Part shown: positions 32,407 to 40,681 of the stretch, piece by piece
How the letters are laid out: every line of letters begins with the position of its first letter
How positions within the stretch are numbered: the first letter of the stretch is position 1
Assembly (NCBI GenBank): GCA_020248985.1
Contig: JADCGL010000028.1
Location: forward strand, 1-64,000
DNA: 64,000 nt
From: Telmatospirillum sp.
GTDB taxonomy: Bacteria > Pseudomonadota > Alphaproteobacteria > CACIAM-22H2
Reading direction: 5' to 3'
The notes under the pieces: model-generated
What the model was told of the DNA's origin: nothing
The model's input: only the letters and a program-made list of their open reading frames with translations
Database searches by the model: none
Position numbers and translations under genes: made by a program

Positions 32407-35268
32407 TCAAAGATGGTCGAAATCGTCTTCAGTGAGACGGACAGTGACGCGATCAGCGCTGCGGACCGGCTGTTGCGGACGGAATTGCGGCGCCCCGTGC
32501 CCGCGACGGCCTGAGGCGCGCGAAACGCGTGCGGCAGTGTATTTGAATTCGGGGATCTTGCCGACCGGATCGAGTTCCGCGTTCGTCAGCCGGTTGGCCG
32601 GTGCCTCGCCGAAGCAGAAAGGCATGTAGATCATGCCGTCCGGCACGTCCGGATCGGCGCGCAGACTGATCTCAAGCGCGCCATGGCGCGTTTCAATGCG
32701 GACGGCAGCACCCTCGGCAAGTCCGTGCGCCTCGATCTCGCGCCGATTCATCGAAGCGATCGCGACGGGTTCGAGACTGTCGAGCATCGCGGCCCGACGC
32801 GTCATCGCCCCTGTGTGCCAATGTTCGAGCAGTCGGCCTGTGCTGAGCACCAGCGGATAGGCGGCATTGGTTTCCTCGCCCGGGCGCAGGAAATCGACGG
32901 GCACGAGACGCGCCCGGCGCGTCTTCGTGGGGAACCCGTCGCCGAACAGAATGTCGTGGCCGGCATGATCGGCATCGTCGGCGGGGTAGGTGACCGCGCC
33001 CTCGCGCAACAGCCGCGCCCACGGCAGACCGGCGAGCGAGGGCATCGTGGCGCGCATCTCCTCGTACACCTCATCCACGCCGGCATAGCGCCAGTCGAGG
33101 CCGATCCGCCGTGCAATCTCGACGATCAACTCCCAATCTTGCCGCGCATCGCCCGGCAGCGGGATGGCCGGTCGGCCGATCTGCACCTGCCGGTTTGTGT
33201 TCGTGAAGCTGCCCAACTTCTCGGCATGCGCCGAGGCCGGCAGGACCACGTCGGCCTGCCATGCCGTCTCGGTCAAGAAGATGTCCTGCACGACAAAATG
33301 TTCGAGCTTTGCAAAGGCGGCGCGCGCGTGCCTCTGGTCGGGGTCCGACATGGCCGGGTTCTCGCCCATCACGTACATGGCGCGAATCTCGTGCCGGTCG
33401 ATCGCATCGATAATCTCGACCACGGTCAGGCCGCGCTTGGGATCGAGCGCGCGGTCCCAGCGCTTCTCGTAGTCCGCGCGGGCGCCCGCATTCTCGACCG
33501 GTTGGTAGTCCGGATACATCATCGGAATGAGGCCCGCGTCCGAAGCGCCCTGGACGTTGTTCTGGCCGCGCAGCGGATGCAAACCCGTGCCCGGCCGCCC
33601 GATCTGGCCGGTGATCAGGGCGAGTGCTATCAGGCAGCGCGCATTGTCGGTGCCGTGAATGTGCTGGGAAATGCCCATGCCCCAGAAGATGATCGAGCGC
33701 TTCGACGTGGCGTAGCGACGGGCGACGGCGCGAAGCGTGGCGGCATCGACGCCGCAGACCGGTGCCATGCGCTCGGGCGCATAATCCGCGACACGCGCGG
33801 CAAGTTCGTCGAATCCGTCCACGTTCGCCGCGACATAGACCGGGTCGTAGAGTTTCTCGGCCACGATCACATGCAGCAGTGCGTTCAGCAGCGCCACGTC
33901 GGTACCCGGCGTGAAGCGCAGCGCATGCTCGGCATGGCGCATCAGCGCCTGGCCACGCGGATCGATGACGATCAGGTGCGCGCCGCGCCGTGCCGCCTGC
34001 TTGAGAAACGTTGCCGCCACCGGATGGTTCTGCTCGGGCCTCGCGCCGATCACGACGATGCAGTCCGCTTCCTTCGCTGCGGCGAACGGGGCGGTGACTG
34101 CGGCCGAGCCCACGCCTTCGAGCAATGCCGCGACCGACGAGGCGTGGCACAGGCGCGTGCAGTGATCGACATTGTTGGTGCCGAAACCCTGGCGCACGAG
34201 TTTCTGGAAGAGATACGCCTCCTCGTTGGAGCCCTTGGCGGAGCCGAAACCGGCAAGCGCGCCGCCGCCGTAAGTGTCGCGCACGCGTTTGAGGCCTTCG
34301 GCGGCGCGGGAAAGCGCTTCTTCCCACGTCGCAGGACGAAACACGGCCCACGGATCTGCAGGATCGATGCGAACGTCGCCGGATTTGGGCACGCCGTCGC
34401 GCCGGATCAATGGCTGCGTCAGCCGGTGGGGATGGCGCACATAGTCGAACCCGAAGCGACCCTTCACGCACAGGCGTCCCTCGTTGGCCGGCCCTCCGCG
34501 CCCGTCGACCTGCACGATCGTATCGGCGACGATACCTACGCGCGTTTGGCAGCCGACGCCGCAGAAAGGGCACAGCGTGTCGACCGCGCGCTCGGGCAAC
34601 GTCGTGCGATGCATTGCGGCCTTGTCCATGAGGCTTTTCTCGAGCAGCGCGCCCGTCGGGCAGGCCTGCACGCATTCCCCGCAGCCAACGCAAGTCGATT
34701 CGCCCATCGGATCGGCCAAGTCGAAGACCGGAGCCGTGTCGTGGCCGCGATGTCCCATGCCGATAACGTCGTTGACCTGCACCTCGCGGCACGCGCGCGC
34801 GCACAGGCCGCATGCAATGCACGCTGCGAGATTGACCGCGATCGCGGCGTGCGATGCATCGTGCCCGTCGGAGCATCGCTCGCGTTTCGGCAGTCGACCG
34901 GCGACAACGCCCAGTTTCTCCGCCCATTGCCAGAAAGGCGCGTCAGGGTCTGGGCTGTGGGCGCGTGCGGGCATGTCGCTGGCAAGCAGTTCGAACACCA
35001 TGGCGCGGGCCTTCATCGCGCGCGGCGTGGCGGTCGAGACGTTCATGCCCGCGGCGGGCCTGCGGATACAGCTCGCCGCCAACACGCGCTCGCCGTCGAT
35101 CTCGCACACGCAGGCCCGGCAGTTGCCGTCGGGCCGGTAGCCGGTGGAATCGAGATGGCACAGATGCGGAATCTCGTTGCCCTCGCGCTTGGCGACGTCC
35201 CAAATCGTCTCGCCCGGAGCCGCGACCACCGCCTTGCCGTCGAGCGTGAAGCCGATTGAACCACTCAT
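32407..35268 (-). CDS. fdsA: NAD-dependent formate dehydrogenase, alpha (molybdenum) subunit
   Basis: This 953-residue subunit oxidises formate to CO2 at a molybdenum bis-pyranopterin site. An N-terminal 2Fe-2S domain has Cys37, 50, 53 and 67. A NuoG-like His/Cys region and two 4Fe-4S clusters follow (Cys150/153/156/160 and 193/196/199/203). The next 4Fe-4S cluster has Cys233/236/240 and 267. The active-site Cys-His is C374-H375 in HCTRLCHAS, so it is a cysteine and not a selenocysteine enzyme. The C-terminal MopB domain ends near residue 920. I chose the ATG at 35268 (SGSIGFTLDGK); a longer frame upstream would run into the beta subunit gene. It overlaps the end of that gene. No fdhD/fdsC or fdsD lies in the window. 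Confidence 0.95.
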   Translation of the reverse strand: MSGSIGFTLDGKAVVAAPGETIWDVAKREGNEIPHLCHLDSTGYRPDGNCRACVCEIDGERVLAASCIRRPAAGMNVSTATPRAMKARAMVFELLASDMPARAHSPDPDAPFWQWAEKLGVVAGRLPKRERCSDGHDASHAAIAVNLAACIACGLCARACREVQVNDVIGMGHRGHDTAPVFDLADPMGESTCVGCGECVQACPTGALLEKSLMDKAAMHRTTLPERAVDTLCPFCGVGCQTRVGIVADTIVQVDGRGGPANEGRLCVKGRFGFDYVRHPHRLTQPLIRRDGVPKSGDVRIDPADPWAVFRPATWEEALSRAAEGLKRVRDTYGGGALAGFGSAKGSNEEAYLFQKLVRQGFGTNNVDHCTRLCHASSVAALLEGVGSAAVTAPFAAAKEADCIVVIGARPEQNHPVAATFLKQAARRGAHLIVIDPRGQALMRHAEHALRFTPGTDVALLNALLHVIVAEKLYDPVYVAANVDGFDELAARVADYAPERMAPVCGVDAATLRAVARRYATSKRSIIFWGMGISQHIHGTDNARCLIALALITGQIGRPGTGLHPLRGQNNVQGASDAGLIPMMYPDYQPVENAGARADYEKRWDRALDPKRGLTVVEIIDAIDRHEIRAMYVMGENPAMSDPDQRHARAAFAKLEHFVVQDIFLTETAWQADVVLPASAHAEKLGSFTNTNRQVQIGRPAIPLPGDARQDWELIVEIARRIGLDWRYAGVDEVYEEMRATMPSLAGLPWARLLREGAVTYPADDADHAGHDILFGDGFPTKTRRARLVPVDFLRPGEETNAAYPLVLSTGRLLEHWHTGAMTRRAAMLDSLEPVAIASMNRREIEAHGLAEGAAVRIETRHGALEISLRADPDVPDGMIYMPFCFGEAPANRLTNAELDPVGKIPEFKYTAARVSRASGRRGHGAPQFRPQQPVRSADRVTVRLTEDDFDHL

Positions 35269-36887
35269 CGCGACTTCGCGTCGGCAAAGAAGCGGAGCAC
35301 GCTGCGCACCGGGTTGGGTGCAGCCTGGCCGAGACCGCAGATCGACGCATCGCGCATTACAGCCTCGAGATCGCCGAGCGTGTCCGCCGACCAGTCGTCG
35401 GCCGCAAGCAGCGCGGCCATCTTCTCGGTGCCCGCCCGGCATGGCGTGCACTGGCCGCAGGATTCGTCGCGGAAGAAGCGAATCAGATTTCCGGCGACGG
35501 CGCGCGGATTGTCGGCCTGGGACAGCACGATCACGGCATGGCTTCCGACGAACGCGCCGTGCGCGTCGAGCGTGCCGAAATCGAGCGGCAGGTCCGCAAG
35601 CCTTGCCGGCAGTATGCCGCCCGAGGCCCCGCCCGGAAGATAGCCGAGCAGTTCGTGGCCGGGCGCCATGCCGCCGCAGAATTCGTCGATCAACTCGCGC
35701 GCGGTGATGCCGGCCGGTGCGACCTTCACGCCGGGCGAGGCAACGCGGCCCGAGACCGAAAACGTTCGCTTGCCCTTGTGGCCGCGCCGCCCGGCATTCG
35801 CGAATTTCTCGGGGCCGTCCTCGAGAATTTCGCGCAGCCAGTGCAGCGTCTCGACATTGTGGTTAAGCGTGGGCCGCCCGAACAGACCGCGCTCGGCGAT
35901 ATAGGGCGGTCGATGGCGCGGCAGGCCGCGCCTGCCCTCGATCGATTCGATCATCGCGGACTCTTCGCCGCAGATATAGGCCCCCGCTCCGCGACGCAAC
36001 TCGACATAGCCGGGTGCGACCAGCCCCGCGCGCTCAAGTGCTGCGATCCCGTCGCCGAGGATCGTGCGGACGGCCGGATACTCGTCGCGCAGATAGATGT
36101 AGATGCGTTCCGCCTCGACCGCCCACGCGGCGATCAAAGTCCCCTCGAGCATGCGATGAGGATCGCTTTCCAGATAGTGCCGGTCCTTGAAGGTGCCGGG
36201 CTCGCCCTCATCGGCGTTTACCGTCATCAGGCGCGGGGCTGGCTGGGCGCGCACACTCTTCCATTTGCGCACGACCGGAAAACCAGCGCCGCCAAGTCCC
36301 CGCAGGCCCGACGCGTCGAGGGCTGCGAACGTCGCCAAGCGCGCGTCGGGGGCTGCGCGCAGCCTTTCCAACAGCCGGTAGCCGCCCTTCGCACGATATG
36401 CGTCGAAGGCAATGTGGGGCGGAATCACGGCGTGCGCGTTGTCCAAGGCGATGGCGTTGGTGACGCGGTCCTGCGTGGCACTCTCGATCGCGTACTGGCC
36501 CAGCATCGCAGCGGGGGCGGCAGCGCAGCGCCCGATACAGGGGGCCCCGACGACACGGACTTTGGCGGGATCGGCGGCCGCACGCATCGCATGGAGCAGA
36601 GCCTCGGCACCCATCATCGCGCAGGACAGCGAGTTGCAGATGCGGAGCGTGCGGGCGGGCGGCGGCGGTTCGCCGTCCTTCACAACGTCGAAATGATGGT
36701 AGAAGCTCGCGACCTCATAGATTTCGGCTTCCGATAGGCGCATCTCGTGCGCGAGCGCATTGAGATGGCGCGCAGCGAGATGGCCGTAACGGTCCTGGAT
36801 CAGATGCAGCTTCTCGATCAGCCGGTCGCGCGTGCGCGGTGCTGCACCGAGGAGCGCGCGCAGTTCCGCCAGCGCCGCCTCGTCCAT
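35265..36887 (-). CDS. fdsB: formate dehydrogenase gamma-beta fusion (NuoE-like + NuoF-like)
   Basis: This 540-residue protein passes electrons from the alpha subunit to NAD+. Residues 1-140 are a thioredoxin-fold NuoE/FdsG domain with 2Fe-2S ligands Cys84, 89, 117 and 121. The rest is a NuoF/FdsB domain with an FMN/NAD site (RGLGGAGFPVVRKW, NADEGEPGTFKDR, GAGAYICGEESAM) and a C-terminal 4Fe-4S cluster (Cys477, 480, 483, 517). In many Fds operons these are two genes, fdsG and fdsB; here they are one. The start at ATG 36887 (MDEAALAEL) is chosen by family fit; an in-frame ATG at 36938 and GTG at 36968 are alternatives. The end overlaps the alpha gene start. Confidence 0.92.
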   Translation of the reverse strand: MDEAALAELRALLGAAPRTRDRLIEKLHLIQDRYGHLAARHLNALAHEMRLSEAEIYEVASFYHHFDVVKDGEPPPPARTLRICNSLSCAMMGAEALLHAMRAAADPAKVRVVGAPCIGRCAAAPAAMLGQYAIESATQDRVTNAIALDNAHAVIPPHIAFDAYRAKGGYRLLERLRAAPDARLATFAALDASGLRGLGGAGFPVVRKWKSVRAQPAPRLMTVNADEGEPGTFKDRHYLESDPHRMLEGTLIAAWAVEAERIYIYLRDEYPAVRTILGDGIAALERAGLVAPGYVELRRGAGAYICGEESAMIESIEGRRGLPRHRPPYIAERGLFGRPTLNHNVETLHWLREILEDGPEKFANAGRRGHKGKRTFSVSGRVASPGVKVAPAGITARELIDEFCGGMAPGHELLGYLPGGASGGILPARLADLPLDFGTLDAHGAFVGSHAVIVLSQADNPRAVAGNLIRFFRDESCGQCTPCRAGTEKMAALLAADDWSADTLGDLEAVMRDASICGLGQAAPNPVRSVLRFFADAKSR

Positions 36888-37045
36888 CGCCCGGCCTTTC
36901 CGCCCGTTCTTTCGCTCGCCCCCGGCTTGCGACGGCATAGATACCGTTTCTCCCGCGTTTGGACCCACATTTTCCAGATGGGTCTTCGAAGCCGCCCAAA
37001 CCGTAACATGATCGGCCCGACGCTCAAGCTAGGGGACCTTGAGGC

Positions 37046-37055
37046 ATTGTACAAT
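37046..37055. promoter_or_regulatory. ATTGTACAAT palindrome upstream of formate dehydrogenase genes
   Basis: This perfect AT-rich 10-bp palindrome sits in the space between the stop of the amidohydrolase (37133) and the formate dehydrogenase fusion gene, about 160 bases before its start. Such a site could bind a dimeric regulator. A palindrome of this length is expected by chance dozens of times in 64 kb, so support is positional only. Confidence 0.2.
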
Positions 37056-37132
37056 CCGGCGTGCCGCAGCGGACAAGCTTTGGGCCCAAGCCAGAAATCC
37101 TCCGAACGCGTCGCAACTATGCAGCGACGCGC

Positions 37133-38407
37133 TCACTCGGCGGCTTGACGGCCGCCTGCAAGCGCAACACGCGGACGTTTGTGGAAAGCACCGTCCTTCA
37201 TGATCGCAAGCAGCCGGTCTTTGGATTGAAGGATGGAAACGTCTTGCGAGGGGTCGCCGTCGACAAGCAACAGATCGGCAAGGAAGCCGGCACGGATCTG
37301 GCCGAGATCGGCCATGCCCATGATTTCGCCGCCAGTCTTGGTCGCGCAAAGCAACGCCTCGCCGTGGCCGTAGCCGAACAGTTTCACGAACAGCTCGAGA
37401 TCTTTGGCGTTCGTCCCCTGCGGCGTCCAGGCAAAGCCGTAGTCGCCGCCGGGTACGACGCGCACACCGCGACGGCGCAGCTTGTCGTAGGTCGCAGCGC
37501 AGGCTTCGAGTGCGCGCTTGATGCCGATGTCGGTCGCGACCTGCTCGGTGATGCCCCAGCGATTGGCATAGTACATGGTGTTGTAAAGGATGCCCACGGC
37601 GGGGCCGACGAACGTGCGGTGTTTTTCGCGCTCGAGCATGTCGATCGCTTCGTCGTCGGCGAATTCGCAATGGTAGATCACCTCGACGCCGCAGCGTATC
37701 GCGGCCTTTACGGACTCGCCGGCCCGGCAATGCGCGTTGACGCGCTTGCCGTAGGCTTGCGCCACTTCGACTGCGGCTCTTATCTCGGCGTCGTTCATGA
37801 CCGTCATTGCGGCCTTCGCGGATTTGATGAAATCGTCACCCGAAATGTTGATTTTGACGTTGTCCACGCCTTCGCGCACGCACATGCGCGCGGCACGCCG
37901 CACCTCGTCGGGGCCGTCGGCGATGAGGGCGAAGGATTCGCGGTGCATGTGCATGCGGCGCTCGTCGCCGAGCCCGCCCGTCACGGTGATTTCGGGGCTC
38001 GCCGCGCGCAGGCGCGGGCCGGCAATGCGCCCCGAATCGATCTCGTTGCGGATCACGACGTCGAGCCGGACCTTGGCCGAGGCCGCACCGTAGAGCGAGG
38101 TGAACCCGGCATCGAGCATCGCGCGCGCATTGTGCATCGTGACCAGCACATGTTCTTCGGGCGGGATGTCGCCGATCTCGACGGTCGTGGCGGCGTTCGA
38201 GAACGACGGGTGCGCGTGCCCTTCGACGAGACCCGGGATCAAGGTGCAGCCGGCCGCGTCGATCGTCTCGGCGCCGTCGCGCGGCAGCCGCTCGCTGCCC
38301 TTGGCGACTTTCGAAATGCGGTTGCCCTCGACCAGCACTTCGCCCGGATACGTAGCCGCACCGGTCGCATCCCACACGCCGACATTCACAAATAATGTGC
38401 GATTCAT
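37133..38407 (-). CDS. amidohydrolase, imidazolonepropionase-like (paralogue of 45324-46595)
   Basis: This 424-residue amidohydrolase-superfamily enzyme has HxH at H64/H66 (VEGHAHPSF), a bridging-Lys-like NVKINISGDD, metal His in KRVNAHCRA and VIYHCEFAD, and catalytic Asp in [11 protein letters not shown]. It is paralogous over its whole length to the amidohydrolase at 45324-46595 ([18 protein letters not shown], [18 protein letters not shown]). Members of this group hydrolyse cyclic amides, N-acyl or organophosphate compounds. The substrate here is unknown. It diverges from the Liv-type transporter operon across a 271-base regulatory region, so the two are likely co-regulated. Confidence 0.9.
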   Translation of the reverse strand: MNRTLFVNVGVWDATGAATYPGEVLVEGNRISKVAKGSERLPRDGAETIDAAGCTLIPGLVEGHAHPSFSNAATTVEIGDIPPEEHVLVTMHNARAMLDAGFTSLYGAASAKVRLDVVIRNEIDSGRIAGPRLRAASPEITVTGGLGDERRMHMHRESFALIADGPDEVRRAARMCVREGVDNVKINISGDDFIKSAKAAMTVMNDAEIRAAVEVAQAYGKRVNAHCRAGESVKAAIRCGVEVIYHCEFADDEAIDMLEREKHRTFVGPAVGILYNTMYYANRWGITEQVATDIGIKRALEACAATYDKLRRRGVRVVPGGDYGFAWTPQGTNAKDLELFVKLFGYGHGEALLCATKTGGEIMGMADLGQIRAGFLADLLLVDGDPSQDVSILQSKDRLLAIMKDGAFHKRPRVALAGGRQAAE

Positions 38408-38485
38408 GGCGATTTCTCTCCCGATGTTTGGCGCGTCTTATGCGTCGCCGTCGCAAGAATGTGCGCACACGCGGGGCGAAATTCA

Positions 38486-38525
38486 ACTGCGGCAAATGAC
38501 CGTACAATCTTGCACTGCGGCAAAT
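38486..38525. promoter_or_regulatory. direct repeat ACTGCGGCAAAT, 28-base period
   Basis: Two identical 12-base copies (38486-38497 and 38514-38525) lie in the divergent region between the amidohydrolase gene and the Liv-type operon, just upstream of a TATAAT box. Tandem spacing of 28 bases suggests a regulator binding site. This is inference from repetition and position. Confidence 0.4.
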
Positions 38526-38540
38526 TCCAAATAAAAACTG

Positions 38541-38546
38541 TATAAT
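38541..38546 (+). promoter_or_regulatory. candidate -10 box TATAAT for the Liv-type operon
   Basis: This perfect -10 hexamer lies in an AT-rich island of an otherwise GC-rich region, 133 bases before the permease start. No good -35 match stands at 17 bases upstream, where the second direct-repeat copy is, which would fit activator-dependent transcription. Confidence 0.35.
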
Positions 38547-38562
38547 TTAAGGTAACATTTTT

Positions 38563-38682
38563 ATGGAGAGGTTGGTGCAAAACAGAGCGCATTCTCATAT
38601 AACGAAGCGTGCCGCGAACGACGGATGTCGGAATCCAACCGACACCGGTGAATGCGGCTTGCAGGAGAGACGCCGGCCTTGA
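38563..38682 (+). CDS. candidate short leader ORF overlapping the LivH start (39 aa)
   Basis: An ATG frame of 39 codons runs from just downstream of the TATAAT box to a TGA that overlaps the chosen TTG start of the permease gene (TTGA). Overlaps of exactly this type (ATGA, GTGA) link many genes of the window, which suggests translational coupling. The peptide (MERLVQNRAHSH...) resembles nothing known to me, and coding is unproven. AAGG lies ten bases before the ATG. Confidence 0.2.
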   Translation: MERLVQNRAHSHITKRAANDGCRNPTDTGECGLQERRRP

Positions 38683-39563
38683 CGTTGCAATTGACCCTCA
38701 CGATTCTGCTCAACGGCCTCACGCTCGCTGCCCTTTACTTCATTGTGGCCAGCGGTTTCTCTTTGATTTTCGGGCTCATGCGCACGGTCAACATGGCGCA
38801 CGGCTCGCTTTACATGGTTGGCGCCTATGTCGGCTATGCGGTTTTCGAGCCGCTGTACGACCAGGACGTCTGGTACGCATGGTATGTCGGCCTCGTCGCT
38901 GGCATGGCAATTGCGGCCGTTCTCGGCGTTGCGATGCAAAAGACCGTTCTGGGCTGGATGCAGGGGCAGGAGCTGCGCCAGGCGCTGGTGACGATCGGCA
39001 TTTCGATCATCGTTGCCGACCAGCTGCTCGCAAATTTCGGCGCCACGTCGCGCCAGTTCTTTGCGCCCGACGCGATTTTCGGTGCCTCGTTCGTGCCCGG
39101 CGTCGGCCGTTATCCGACTTTCCGCCTGTTCCAGATCGGCGTCGCGATCGCCGTCGGTATCGGGCTTTGGCTGTTGCTCAATCGCACCAAGGTCGGGCTC
39201 ATGATCCGGGCCGGCGTCGACGACCGAGACATTCTGTCGGCGTGCGGCGTCAATGTGCCGCTGGTCAATATCGTAGTCTTCGCGCTGGGCGCGGCGTTGG
39301 CCGGGCTTGGCGGGGTTATCGGAGCGACCGCGCAGCCGTTGGCGCAAGGCGTCGATGGACGGTTCTTGCTGATCTCGCTCGTGGTGGTGATTGTCGGCGG
39401 CATGGGCTCGATCACCGGTACCGCGATCGGCGCGATCCTCGTTGGATTGGCCGAACAGGTCGGACAAGCCTTGTTTCCGACCTACTCGGTCATTTTGACC
39501 TTCGTGATCATGGTGGTGGTACTCGCCTTGCGCCCGCAAGGCATCATGGGGCGCGCACGATGA
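38679..39563 (+). CDS. branched-chain amino acid-type ABC transporter permease, LivH-like
   Basis: This inner-membrane permease of about 294 residues belongs to the LivH family, with multiple hydrophobic helices and family signatures ASGFSLIFGLMRTVNMAHGSLYM near the start, AALAGLGGVIGA, and VVVIVGGMGSITGTAIGAILVG towards the end. The start is uncertain: TTG at 38679 follows AGGAGAG by about ten bases, while ATG at 38652 gives nine more residues (RLAGETPA) of little family likeness. It is the first gene of a long rightward operon; its stop overlaps the LivM-like start. The cargo is unknown, since Liv-type systems also import urea, amides and aromatics. Confidence 0.9.
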   Translation: MTLQLTLTILLNGLTLAALYFIVASGFSLIFGLMRTVNMAHGSLYMVGAYVGYAVFEPLYDQDVWYAWYVGLVAGMAIAAVLGVAMQKTVLGWMQGQELRQALVTIGISIIVADQLLANFGATSRQFFAPDAIFGASFVPGVGRYPTFRLFQIGVAIAVGIGLWLLLNRTKVGLMIRAGVDDRDILSACGVNVPLVNIVVFALGAALAGLGGVIGATAQPLAQGVDGRFLLISLVVVIVGGMGSITGTAIGAILVGLAEQVGQALFPTYSVILTFVIMVVVLALRPQGIMGRAR

Positions 39564-40591
39564 TCGCATGGCTGCAATCGCGCGCCGGGCTATGGACGGC
39601 CGGAGGCTTTGCCTTCCTGCTCGTGCTGCCGGCGATCCTGCCCGAATTGATGCCGGCCAATCAGGCGAGTTTCTGGCTCGGCAACATTTTCGGGCGCGCG
39701 ATCGTATTCGGCATCATCGCGATGTCGCTGACGTTCCTCGCCACCTATGGCGGCTTCGTGTCGCTTGCCCAAATGAGCGTGGCGGGCGTGGCAGGCTACG
39801 TCGTTGCCATAACGGTCAACGGTGCGGCCCCCAGCATCGTCGGCGGCCTCGCGTATATGACGGCCATTCCGCTCGGGATCGTCGCGGCCGTTCTGGCAGC
39901 TTTGTTCGTCGGCGTCGTGTCGGTGCGTACGCGCGACATCTATCTGCTGATGATCACGCTGGCCTTGGCGATGGGGTTCTTCCGGTTCGTCGAAACCAAC
40001 ATCGCCTGGTTCAACGGCTACGAGGGTATTCGCAACGTCCTCGGCCCGACCGTGTTCGGCCTGCCGTTTCGCGATCCGCACGTCATCTACTACGTGTCGC
40101 TTCTGCTCGCGGCAACGCTTTATGGCGGCGTGCTCTATCTCGTGCGCAGCCCGTTCGGGCTCGTGCTGCAGGGTATTCGCGACAATCCGCGGCGCATCGC
40201 GGCCCTTGGCTACAATGTGGCGCTGCATCGGGTTGCGGCGTTCGGTGTGGCGGGTTTCATCGCGGGCTGCGGCGGCGTGATGATGACGATCTACAATATC
40301 GGCATTTCTCCCGGCTCGGTCGGCCTCGGTGCCACCATCAACGTGCTGATCATGAGCGTAATCGGCGGCCTTGGCCATCCGATAGGCGCCTTCATCGGCT
40401 CGCTGATCTTCGCCTTCTTCGACACGTTCGCCGCCACGATCTACGACCGCAACCGCTTCAACACGCTGATCGGCGTCGTGTTCTTGGCCATCGTACTTGT
40501 CTCACCCGACGGCGTGATCGGCTTGGCGAAGCGCAGCTACGCCTATCTCAAAGCCAAATCCGCACCGCAACGCTGGGACAAACCGACTTAA
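39560..40591 (+). CDS. branched-chain amino acid-type ABC transporter permease, LivM-like
   Basis: This 343-residue inner-membrane permease of the LivM family has FLATYGGFVSLAQMSVAGVAGYVV, RTRDIYLLMITLALA, RSPFGLVLQGIRDNPRRIAALGYNVALHRVAAFGVAGFIAGCGG, and NVLIMSVIGGLGHPIGAFIGS. All of these are landmark segments of the family. It overlaps the LivH-like gene by four bases (ATGA). It partners the LivH-like protein. The ATPases would be 42015-42773 and the N-terminal domain of 46592-48835. Confidence 0.93.
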   Translation: MIAWLQSRAGLWTAGGFAFLLVLPAILPELMPANQASFWLGNIFGRAIVFGIIAMSLTFLATYGGFVSLAQMSVAGVAGYVVAITVNGAAPSIVGGLAYMTAIPLGIVAAVLAALFVGVVSVRTRDIYLLMITLALAMGFFRFVETNIAWFNGYEGIRNVLGPTVFGLPFRDPHVIYYVSLLLAATLYGGVLYLVRSPFGLVLQGIRDNPRRIAALGYNVALHRVAAFGVAGFIAGCGGVMMTIYNIGISPGSVGLGATINVLIMSVIGGLGHPIGAFIGSLIFAFFDTFAATIYDRNRFNTLIGVVFLAIVLVSPDGVIGLAKRSYAYLKAKSAPQRWDKPT

Positions 40592-40681
40592 GGAGCCGAC
40601 ACCAACGCGCAATCGGCGCCAAGGTTCCGCGCCGTTTGCGTCCGAAAAACGGAACCGAAAACAAAATGGAGGAAACCCCCG

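Noticed and set aside
34050-34300. Possible selenocysteine (TGA) formate dehydrogenase
   Set aside because: The active-site codon translates as Cys (RLCH at 374-375), so no selenocysteine is needed.
32683-35259. An 858-codon plus-strand frame opposite the formate dehydrogenase alpha gene
   Set aside because: The minus-strand protein has all Fe-S and active-site motifs; the plus-strand frame has none and is an antisense shadow.
40592-40681. Riboswitch-like structure before the LivK-like gene
   Set aside because: The gap can form alternative hairpins (GGTTCCG/CGGAACC and CCGTTT/AAACGG), but it is only 90 bases and matches no riboswitch class that I can recognise.
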